From: an uncultured Eubacteriales bacterium
Lineage (GTDB): Bacteria; Bacillota; Clostridia; Lachnospirales; Lachnospiraceae
Assembly: GCA_900313765.1 (NCBI GenBank)
Contig: OMSN01000257.1
Location: forward strand, 1 to 5,322
Direction: 5' to 3'
Length of the DNA stretch: 5,322 bases
In this document: positions 1 through 5,322 of the stretch, in pieces
How the letters are laid out: the number at the start of each line of letters is the position of its first letter
How positions within the stretch are numbered: the first letter of the stretch is position 1
Notes under the pieces: model-generated
Databases searched by the model: none
What the model saw: only the letters and a program-made list of their open reading frames with translations
Told to the model about the DNA's origin: nothing
Translations under genes and position numbers: made by a program

Positions 1-1001
1 TCATCCCTGTAGTCCACGCCCAGCGCCCTGCCGTTGTGATCTTCAAACGGCCAGAAGCGCGCTGCGGCCAGCAGTGCATTCTCTCCGTCCCGGCTGCACA
101 GAGGCAGTCTTTCCAGCAGACTGAGCGCAGCTGTCAGTGCGTTCACTCCGTTGCAGGGATGTGCGGCATGTCCGGTCTTGCCGGATACCGTGACCTGGAA
201 ACAGTTCTGCTCTTCCTTTCCGGTGATGGTGATCACTGTGCCGGTTGCGGTCTCTGTCTCCTTTGCTGCCTTAACAAGCGCCTCACAGCTGCCGCCTGCA
301 AGGACCAGGTCAGCTTTCCCGGGGATCACATTTTCCTTACTGCCTGACGCGAAGGACAGAACCCGGAACGCATCTGAGTCAGCTTCGCTCTGCTGTCCTT
401 TCTTCGTAAAGACGCTCGCAAACCTTCCCTTCTCGATGTTGATCAGCGGATAATCAGCATCCGGCGAGAACGTGTAGAGGGCTTCCTCCTCGATCCCGTA
501 ATAGTATTCAAGATCGCTTGACCCACATTCCTCATCCGATCCGCAGATCAGACGCACACCATTTCTGAGCGGTATTCCAAGTTCCCTGATGGCACGCATC
601 GCATAGAGTGCAGCCACGGCAGGACCTTTGTCGTCACTGGTTCCTCTTCCGTAGATCAGGTCACCTTCAACGAGGGGCTCAAAGGGCTGTGTCTTTGTCC
701 AGCTATCGGTGACCGGCACCACATCCAGATGTGCGAGAATGTCCAGTGTCTTCTCATTTTCGCCATCCAGATCACCCGTCACGCAGTAATTCTCATAGTT
801 GCGGGTCTTCAGCCCGAAGGCTGCCATACGCTCCTGCATCGCCTGCAGCACTCTGGCTGCTTCTTTCCCGTAAGGTTTGCCCTCTTCAGCATCTCCCCTT
901 ACCGAAGGAATGCGGACCAGCATCTTGAGATCTTCTGTCATCTCATCCAGATGCGCGTCCATCCACTCATCAATCTCTGTTCTGTACTTAGATCCCGTCA
1001 T
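1..1001 (-). CDS. pepV: M20-family dipeptidase, PepV/Sapep-like (C-terminus beyond window)
   Basis: A cytoplasmic zinc/manganese-type metallopeptidase of family M20 that, by homology to PepV and Sapep, would cleave dipeptides for amino-acid supply. The reading frame is open from the ATG at 1001 to the window edge, giving 333 residues; PepV-type proteins are usually about 460-470, so roughly the last third is outside. Visible active-site motifs in family order: AHLDVVP (residues 90-96, metal ligand H91 and D93), GRGTSDDKGP (118-127, bridging aspartate D123), GSDEECGSSD (154-163, catalytic base E157 and metal ligand E158) and FSPDADYP (178-185, D181). The lid/dimerisation domain starts after about residue 190 and includes GHAAHP at 277-282. 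The final histidine ligand would lie off-window. The start is supported by AGGAG eight bases upstream. It is transcribed away from the MerR fusion gene. Substrate range within M20 is inferred. Confidence 0.9.
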   Translation of the reverse strand, partial: MTGSKYRTEIDEWMDAHLDEMTEDLKMLVRIPSVRGDAEEGKPYGKEAARVLQAMQERMAAFGLKTRNYENYCVTGDLDGENEKTLDILAHLDVVPVTDSWTKTQPFEPLVEGDLIYGRGTSDDKGPAVAALYAMRAIRELGIPLRNGVRLICGSDEECGSSDLEYYYGIEEEALYTFSPDADYPLINIEKGRFASVFTKKGQQSEADSDAFRVLSFASGSKENVIPGKADLVLAGGSCEALVKAAKETETATGTVITITGKEEQNCFQVTVSGKTGHAAHPCNGVNALTAALSLLERLPLCSRDGENALLAAARFWPFEDHNGRALGVDYRD

Positions 1002-1080
1002 TGTGTTATCTCCTGTCTGTCTTCATTCTGTCCGGACTCCTGTGTATCTGACCGGAACCTCAACCATCTTATCACCCGCC

Positions 1081-1107
1081 CGCTGCGATGTCCACCTTGC
1101 CGCAGCG
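1081..1107. repeat. Perfect 7-bp inverted repeat in divergent spacer, possible operator
   Basis: CGCTGCG (1081-1087) and CGCAGCG (1101-1107) are perfect reverse complements separated by 13 bases. The right arm overlaps the last two bases of the proposed -35 box and the start of the spacer. The location between two divergent genes, one encoding a DNA-binding regulator, makes an operator possible. Classical MerR operators lie within an extended 19-20 bp promoter spacer, which is not the arrangement here, so the assignment is an inference. Confidence 0.35.
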
Positions 1108-1125
1108 CTCTCATCCGGGTAAAAT
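1097..1125 (+). promoter_or_regulatory. Candidate sigma-A promoter for the MerR-methyltransferase gene
   Basis: TTGCCG (1097-1102) and TAAAAT (1120-1125) match the -35 and -10 consensus in four of six and five of six positions, with a 17-bp spacer. The ATG at 1170 follows 44 bases after the -10 box, which leaves room for a short leader with the GAGG ribosome binding site at 1158-1161. I saw no equally good promoter facing the dipeptidase gene in the same spacer. Confidence 0.5.
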
Positions 1126-1169
1126 AAAAGGGATGTAGCTGTTCACGGTTTCTGTCCGAGGTAAAAGGC

Positions 1170-2372
1170 ATGAATCTTCCGGGATACTATTCCACCGGCC
1201 AGTTTGCGAAGATGGCGGACGTCAGTGTCCGTACGATCCGTTTCTACGACCGCAGCGGCACGCTGAAGCCATCCTATGTAAATGAAAACGGCGCTCGTTT
1301 TTATACGGACGCTGACCTTGTGCGGCTGCAGCAGATCCTCCTTCTGAAATACCTGGGCTTCTCACTGGAGGATATCCGGAATATGACGATCTCTCAGATC
1401 GATTACAGCCATCTGCTCTCCTCGCTGCACCTTCAGCACAAGCTCGTCCAGGACAGGATCGAACAGATGCAGACCGTATCGGATTCCATCGAGGAGACGA
1501 TCGCCGAACTCTCCCGGCACCAGGATGCCAAAGACTTTGACTGGAAGAAGATGCTGGATCTGATCCATCTGACCGGCATGGAGAATAGCCTGGCCTCCCA
1601 GTACCAGAACTCCTCCAACCTCACCGCACGCATTGATCTTCATACCCGCTATTCAAGCAACCGTCAGGGGTGGTTTCCCTGGCTGTGGTCGCTTCTTAAG
1701 CTTGAAGACGACATGCAGGTGCTGGAGCTTGGCTGCGGAGACGGCGCCCTGTGGACCCAGAACACGCTTCCTCATCCCTGCCGCCTGCAGATCAGCCTCT
1801 CTGACATATCGGACGGGATGGTCCGCGACGCAAGAAGAAATATCGGACTGTCTTCCAATGAAAACAGTCCGTTCCGATACTATACATTCGATTGTTCCCA
1901 CATCCCGTTCCCGGATGATTCCTTTGATCTGGTCATTGCCAATCACGTCCTGTTCTACTGCGAAGATCTGCGGCAGGTCCTGGAAGAAGTCCGCAGGGTC
2001 CTTCGGAAAGGCGGACGGCTGATCTGCAGCGCCTACGGAAGCCATCATATGCAGGAGATCACGCAGCTTGTACAGGAATTCGATTCACACATCGTGCTGT
2101 CCGCAGACCATCTCTATGAGCGGTTTGGCCTGGAGAACGGGAAAGAGATCCTCGCCGGCTGCGGGCTGTTCTCCGATGTCACTCTGAACCGCTATGAAGA
2201 CAGTCTCAATGTGACGGATGCCCAGCCGCTGATCGAGTACATCCTGTCATGCCACGGCAACCAGAACCGCTACCTGATCGACCGCTACAGGGAATTCAGC
2301 CTCTTCGTCGAAGAGAAAGTCCGGGGAGGATTCCACATTACAAAAGACGCGGGTGCATTTACCTGTCTGTAA
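1170..2372 (+). CDS. MerR-family regulator fused to a SAM-dependent methyltransferase
   Basis: A 400-residue two-part protein. Residues 6-75 form a MerR-type winged helix-turn-helix: YSTGQFAKMADVSVRTIRFY leads into the wing and GARFYTDADL, then a conserved KYLGFSLEDIRNM segment. Residues about 80-118 are a polar, leucine-spaced helix, the usual MerR dimerisation coiled coil. From about 165 a class I Rossmann methyltransferase of the Methyltransf_11 type follows: motif I VLELGCGDG (184-192), an acidic strand end LSDIS (210-214), FPDDSFDLVIANHV (247-260) and EEVRRVLRKGGRLICS (272-287). The C-terminal tail (about 350-400) ends in ITKDAGAF. ATG at 1170 is preceded by GAGG at eight bases. The protein likely binds its own promoter region; the methyl acceptor is unknown, and the domain could instead be a SAM or ligand sensor. 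It is the only plus-strand gene, and its end overlaps rfbC by 14 bp tail to tail. Domain assignment is firm; the biological role is not. Confidence 0.92.
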   Translation: MNLPGYYSTGQFAKMADVSVRTIRFYDRSGTLKPSYVNENGARFYTDADLVRLQQILLLKYLGFSLEDIRNMTISQIDYSHLLSSLHLQHKLVQDRIEQMQTVSDSIEETIAELSRHQDAKDFDWKKMLDLIHLTGMENSLASQYQNSSNLTARIDLHTRYSSNRQGWFPWLWSLLKLEDDMQVLELGCGDGALWTQNTLPHPCRLQISLSDISDGMVRDARRNIGLSSNENSPFRYYTFDCSHIPFPDDSFDLVIANHVLFYCEDLRQVLEEVRRVLRKGGRLICSAYGSHHMQEITQLVQEFDSHIVLSADHLYERFGLENGKEILAGCGLFSDVTLNRYEDSLNVTDAQPLIEYILSCHGNQNRYLIDRYREFSLFVEEKVRGGFHITKDAGAFTCL

Positions 2373-2916
2373 AATGGAAGGTGTTCGAAAGAACATCCCA
2401 TCTGGTGTCCTTTTCTGACAGATTCAGCGGTGTACCGTCGGACAGATGATAGTCCCCCGCACCTGCATTCCCCTGATAGGACCCCTCCAGCTGCGGCCAG
2501 ATGATCCCGATCTGCGGGTCATTCCAGGCAAGTCCTCCTTCATCTCCCGGATGATAGAAATCGGTGCACTTGTAGCAGAATTCTGCATAGTCTGACAGAA
2601 CCAGGAATCCATGTGCAAATCCCGGAGATACATAGAATTGAAGATGATTCTCCTCCGACAGTTCCACGCCGTACCACTGTCCGAATGTACTGCTCCCTTT
2701 GCGCAGGTCTACCGCGACATCAAAAACGGTCCCGCGGATCACACGCACCAGTTTCCCCTGGGGATGTTCCTTCTGAAAATGAAGCCCGCGCAGGACTCCT
2801 TTCACGGAGGATGACTGATTGTCCTCCGTGAAATAACCACGCTTGTCTCCATGGACCGTCGGCTCGATCAGATACAAACCTTCGATCGGTGCAGGCGTAA
2901 CTTTAATCTGTCCCAT
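2359..2916 (-). CDS. rfbC: dTDP-4-dehydrorhamnose 3,5-epimerase with an internal gap
   Basis: RfbC/RmlC epimerises C3 and C5 of dTDP-4-dehydro-6-deoxyglucose, the third step of dTDP-L-rhamnose synthesis, in the cytoplasm. The cupin fold is clear from VLRGLHFQ (41-48, catalytic H46), GKLVRVIRGTVFDVAVDLR (54-72, K55), GFAHGFLVLS (99-108), EFCYK (112-116, acid Y115) and LSEKD (166-170, D170 probably pairing with the histidine). The protein reads RGYFTE (26-31) directly into DNQSSSVKG; in family members about 18-19 residues, ending in FVQ, lie between these motifs. The reading frame stays open, so this is an in-frame loss that removes part of the N-terminal strands and a glutamine beside the active site. 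Activity is therefore uncertain. The start ATG is 24 bases after rfbD, with AAGGAG 11 bases upstream. It is the last operon gene, and its stop lies inside the 3' end of the convergent MerR fusion gene. Confidence 0.93.
   Translation of the reverse strand: MGQIKVTPAPIEGLYLIEPTVHGDKRGYFTEDNQSSSVKGVLRGLHFQKEHPQGKLVRVIRGTVFDVAVDLRKGSSTFGQWYGVELSEENHLQFYVSPGFAHGFLVLSDYAEFCYKCTDFYHPGDEGGLAWNDPQIGIIWPQLEGSYQGNAGAGDYHLSDGTPLNLSEKDTRWDVLSNTFHFTDR
2800..2833. repeat. Perfect 12-bp inverted repeat with 10-nt loop inside rfbC
   Basis: TTTCACGGAGGA (2800-2811) and TCCTCCGTGAAA (2822-2833) are exact reverse complements around a 10-base loop. In the rfbC message this would form a stable hairpin. It encodes residues from the phenylalanine of RGYFTED to the lysine of SSVKG, so it spans exactly the point where the family-typical segment is missing. 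It lies about 85 bases inside the gene, so it is not a terminator for the operon's end. Confidence 0.85.
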
Positions 2917-2940
2917 CTGTCAAACTGCTCCTTCTGTTGA

Positions 2941-3927
2941 TTAATAGTCGATCTCTTTCAGATAACGCGCCACTGCATCCTTCCAGTCCGGAAGCATCCT
3001 GAACCCTTCCCGCTCAAGTTTGGACTTGTCCAGCCTGCTGTTGAACGGTCTCTTTGCCTTGGACAGACCATACTCTTGCGTCGTTACCGGTATCAGGCGC
3101 AGATGTTCTTCATCATACTCGGCATGCCCCAGGGCTGCCGCCTGACGGAAGATCTCTCTGGCAAAATCATACCAGCTGATATATCCGGTTCTGGTTCCGT
3201 CCGCGTCGTATGCGCCGCACTCAGAGGAGAGCTCCGCATTGGTCGCATGATAATAACCGTATCTCTGTGTTTCGATCATATCGACCAGAAGTCTTGCAAG
3301 GTCGGTGGTATAGGTCGGTGTTCCGATCTGGTCATTGACGATCCGGAGCGTATCGTGATTCTTGCCGATTGACAGCATGGTCCGGATAAAGTTCTTGCCG
3401 CTCTTTCCGAATACCCAGGCAATGCGCACGATAAAGAACCGCTCCATCGTCCCGGATACAGCAAGTTCACCTTCCAGTTTGGTCTTTCCGTAGACATTCA
3501 GTGGTCTGTATCCTTTGTAATCCGGATTCCATGGAGTCTCCCCCTGCCCGTCGAACACGTAGTCGGTCGACAGATACAGCATCTTCGCACCAACGCCTTC
3601 AGCTGCCTGCGCGATATTCCGGGTCCCAGTCACATTGACCGCATAGACCTTGTCTGCCTTGTCCTCGTCTTCTGCCAGATCGACAGCAGTCCATGCAGCG
3701 CAGTGGATCACAGCATCCGGATGGATCCGTTTCACTGCTTCATTCACTGCAGCTCCATCGGTGATATCGAGGCTGATGTATTCCATACGGGTCACGGCAG
3801 ATCCGTCCTGCACCCCTGCGTAGGATTCGGCCAGATCCGTTCCGATTCCTTCATAGCCGCGGCTGTCCAGTTCATTCATTACAGCGTGTCCCAGCTGTCC
3901 GGCCACGCCTGTCACCAGTACACGCAT
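2941..3927 (-). CDS. rfbD: dTDP-4-dehydrorhamnose reductase
   Basis: RfbD/RmlD is the last enzyme of the pathway, reducing dTDP-4-dehydro-L-rhamnose with NAD(P)H to dTDP-L-rhamnose. It belongs to the extended short-chain dehydrogenase family. Visible features: nucleotide-binding GVAGQLG (7-13), AAWTAVDLAEDE (77-88), catalytic STD (120-122) in STDYVFDG, YGKTK (Y146 and K150), the family block NDQIGTPTYTTDLA (198-211), and SRLDKSKL near 297-304. At 328 residues it is longer than the usual 280-300, partly because of about 16 extra residues (roughly 232-248) between ATNA and GYISWYDF. The start at 3927 is chosen because MRVLVTGVAGQLG is the canonical N-terminus and a near-perfect ribosome binding site sits five bases upstream. 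It follows rfbB after one base, so translational coupling is likely. Confidence 0.95.
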   Translation of the reverse strand: MRVLVTGVAGQLGHAVMNELDSRGYEGIGTDLAESYAGVQDGSAVTRMEYISLDITDGAAVNEAVKRIHPDAVIHCAAWTAVDLAEDEDKADKVYAVNVTGTRNIAQAAEGVGAKMLYLSTDYVFDGQGETPWNPDYKGYRPLNVYGKTKLEGELAVSGTMERFFIVRIAWVFGKSGKNFIRTMLSIGKNHDTLRIVNDQIGTPTYTTDLARLLVDMIETQRYGYYHATNAELSSECGAYDADGTRTGYISWYDFAREIFRQAAALGHAEYDEEHLRLIPVTTQEYGLSKAKRPFNSRLDKSKLEREGFRMLPDWKDAVARYLKEIDY

Positions 3928-3928
3928 C

Positions 3929-4957
3929 TCAGACCTCCTTGCGATCTCCGTACATTTTCTCGTAGTAATTCTGGTATTCACCGGAGATGATCGGCTGCCA
4001 CCAGTCTTCATTGTCCAGATACCAGCGGATGGTCTTCTGGATGCCGTCCTGGAACTTCGTCTCCGGCAGCCATCCCAGTTCCTCGTGGATCTTGGTCGGG
4101 TCGATGGCATAGCGCATATCATGTCCCTTGCGGTCTTCCACATGCGTGATCAGAGAATGCGGTTTGCCCAGTGCGTCACAGATCATGGTGACGATATCGA
4201 TATTCTTCATCTCATTGTGTCCGCCGACATTATAGACTTCACCGACACGGCCCTTGTGAATGATCAGATCGATCGCTCTGCAGTGATCTTCCACATACAG
4301 CCAGTCACGAACGTTCAGCCCCTCTCCGTATACGGGAAGGCTCTTGTCATGCAGGGCATTGATGATCATCAGCGGGATCAGTTTCTCCGGGAAATGATAC
4401 GGTCCGTAGTTATTGCTGCACCTGGAGATGGAAACAGGCAGTCCATAGGTCCTGTGGTAAGCAAGCACAAACAGATCCGCTGAAGCCTTGGAGCTTGAGT
4501 ACGGACTTGACGTATGGATCGGAGTCGTCTCTGTAAAGAACAGGTCCGGGCGGTCCAGAGGAAGATCTCCGTACACTTCATCCGTAGATACCTGATGATA
4601 GCGCTTGATTCCATATTTGCGGCAGGCATCCATCAGTACGGTCGTTCCGCGGATGTTGGTCTCCAGGAAGATATCCGGGTTGACAATGGAGCGGTCCACA
4701 TGGCTCTCCGCCGCAAAGTTCACCACCATATCCGGATGCTCTTCTTCAAACAGTCTGTAGACTGCTTCCCGGTCTGTGATCGACTCCTTCACAAAGCGGA
4801 AGTTTGGATTGTCCATGACCGGAGCCAGCGTACTCAAGTTCCCTGCGTAGGTCAGGCAGTCCAGGCAGACGATCCGGTAATCCGGATACTTATTCAGCAT
4901 ATGAAAAATAAAGTTACTTCCAATAAATCCGGCTCCGCCGGTCACGATAATATTCAT
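3929..4957 (-). CDS. rfbB: dTDP-glucose 4,6-dehydratase
   Basis: RfbB/RmlB is the NAD-dependent extended short-chain dehydrogenase that converts dTDP-glucose to dTDP-4-dehydro-6-deoxyglucose, the second step of rhamnose synthesis. The 342-residue length matches the family. Motifs are intact: N-terminal [10 protein letters not shown] (6-15) for NAD binding, LDCLTYAGN (32-40), [12 protein letters not shown] (80-91), the catalytic triad region STDEVYG (124-130, T125, D126, E127), YSSSK (Y153 and K157), [18 protein letters not shown] (179-196) and [16 protein letters not shown] (210-225). The ATG at 4957 follows AGGAGG at four bases. It lies 25 bases after rfbA and one base before rfbD, in one transcription unit. 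Nothing appears broken. Confidence 0.97.
   Translation of the reverse strand: MNIIVTGGAGFIGSNFIFHMLNKYPDYRIVCLDCLTYAGNLSTLAPVMDNPNFRFVKESITDREAVYRLFEEEHPDMVVNFAAESHVDRSIVNPDIFLETNIRGTTVLMDACRKYGIKRYHQVSTDEVYGDLPLDRPDLFFTETTPIHTSSPYSSSKASADLFVLAYHRTYGLPVSISRCSNNYGPYHFPEKLIPLMIINALHDKSLPVYGEGLNVRDWLYVEDHCRAIDLIIHKGRVGEVYNVGGHNEMKNIDIVTMICDALGKPHSLITHVEDRKGHDMRYAIDPTKIHEELGWLPETKFQDGIQKTIRWYLDNEDWWQPIISGEYQNYYEKMYGDRKEV
3933..3940 (-). promoter_or_regulatory. Ribosome binding site that fixes the rfbD start
   Basis: Read on the minus strand this is AAGGAGGT, five bases before the ATG at 3927. It lies within the last codons of rfbB. The same frame is open farther upstream to an ATG at 4143, but that extension runs through rfbB coding sequence and has no Rossmann-fold character, so this site decides for the shorter 328-residue product. 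Confidence 0.85.
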
Positions 4958-4982
4958 CTTTCCTCCTGTGTCCTCTCTCTGC

Positions 4983-5322
4983 TCACTGCGTCACATCGAT
5001 GAACTTTCCGTCCAGCACATCCTTCAGATACTGACCGTACTGATTCTTCTTCAGCACTTCATACATCTCAAGGACATCTTCTCTTGTGATCCATCCGTTC
5101 TGGTATCCGATTTCCTCCAGGCAGGCGATCTTGCGATGCTGATGCTGTTCGATCGTCTTGACAAAGTTGGTCGCATCCACCAGAGATTCGTGCGTGCCGG
5201 TATCCAGCCATGTGAAGCCCTGTCCCAGCAGTTCCACATTCAGCCTTCCCTGCTCCAGATAGATCCGGTTGAGGTCTGTGATCTCCAATTCCCCTCTTGC
5301 GCTGGGCTTGAGATTCTTCGCA
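4983..5322 (-). CDS. rfbA: Glucose-1-phosphate thymidylyltransferase, C-terminal part
   Basis: RfbA/RmlA couples dTTP and glucose-1-phosphate to dTDP-glucose, the first step of the pathway. Only the last 112 residues are in the window; the frame stays open through the right edge, so the N-terminal nucleotide-binding half (about 180 residues) lies beyond it. The visible part has the hallmark run: [11 protein letters not shown] (fragment residues 5-15), [20 protein letters not shown] (28-46) that contributes to the active site, [13 protein letters not shown] (67-79) and the C-terminal KKNQYGQYL (91-99). The short tail after this motif is normal for the family. As the first visible operon gene, it suggests that the operon promoter lies outside the window. 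A TTG within the frame near 5288 is not a credible start because family sequence continues upstream of it. Confidence 0.95.
   Translation of the reverse strand, partial: AKNLKPSARGELEITDLNRIYLEQGRLNVELLGQGFTWLDTGTHESLVDATNFVKTIEQHQHRKIACLEEIGYQNGWITREDVLEMYEVLKKNQYGQYLKDVLDGKFIDVTQ

Noticed and set aside
1002..1080. Promoter for the dipeptidase gene on the minus strand
   Set aside because: Weak -10-like strings such as GATAAG and GATACA exist, but none has a -35-like box at 16-18 bp, so I do not claim one.
36..1127. Plus-strand open frames across the dipeptidase gene
   Set aside because: They lie opposite a continuous minus-strand frame with intact M20 motifs, and their translations are low-complexity, cysteine-rich shadows with no recognisable domain.
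2380..2397. Short stem (GGTGTTC, GAAA loop, GAACATC) near the convergent gene ends as a terminator
   Set aside because: The stem is only five strict pairs plus a G-U on the plus strand and has a mismatch on the minus strand. There is no adjacent T-run, and it lies within rfbC codons.
2941..4143. 400-residue version of RfbD starting at 4143
   Set aside because: The first 72 residues come from rfbB coding sequence in another frame and look non-protein-like. The canonical Rossmann start and a strong ribosome binding site are at 3927.
4983..5288. A 101-residue complete small gene starting at the TTG at 5288
   Set aside because: The sequence immediately upstream in the same frame ([11 protein letters not shown]) is conserved RfbA, so this is the C-terminal part of a larger gene cut by the window edge.
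1..5322. CRISPR array, tRNA/rRNA, insertion sequence or phage-defence system
   Set aside because: There are no spaced direct repeats, no tRNA-like folds noticed, and no transposase or defence domains. Almost all of the window is explained by five recognisable gene families plus one fusion regulator.

Overview
The window looks like chromosomal DNA from a Bacillota (Firmicutes) bacterium. Genes start with strong AGGAGG-type ribosome binding sites, the proteins resemble clostridial or erysipelotrichial homologues, and base composition is moderately GC-rich. The exact lineage cannot be fixed from sequence alone; a Lachnospiraceae- or Erysipelotrichaceae-like gut or oral organism is my best guess. 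It is almost fully coding. I see no RNA genes, insertion sequences, phage genes or CRISPR array.

Layout: positions 1-1001 (minus strand) hold the N-terminal 333 residues of an M20-family, PepV/Sapep-like metallodipeptidase, cut off by the window edge. A 168-bp divergent spacer (1002-1169) carries a good sigma-A-type promoter for the plus-strand gene and a perfect 7-bp inverted repeat overlapping its -35 box. Positions 1170-2372 (plus strand) encode a 400-residue fusion of a MerR-type DNA-binding domain, a coiled coil and a class I SAM-dependent methyltransferase. From 2359 to the right end, all on the minus strand, lies a dTDP-L-rhamnose operon transcribed in the order rfbA (C-terminal part only), rfbB, rfbD, rfbC, with gaps of 25, 1 and 24 bases. 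The last operon gene and the MerR fusion gene overlap tail to tail by 14 bp.

How the genes work together: RfbA makes dTDP-glucose from glucose-1-phosphate and dTTP, RfbB dehydrates it to the 4-keto-6-deoxy sugar, RfbC epimerises it and RfbD reduces it to dTDP-L-rhamnose, a donor for cell-wall polysaccharide. The dipeptidase and the regulator have no visible metabolic link to this pathway.

The two points most worth a second look are as follows. First, RfbC lacks about 18-19 residues that the family normally has between the RGYFxE and DNQS motifs, and a perfect 12-bp inverted repeat with a 10-nt loop sits exactly at that junction. Second, the regulator has an enzymatic methyltransferase where MerR proteins usually carry a ligand-sensing domain.
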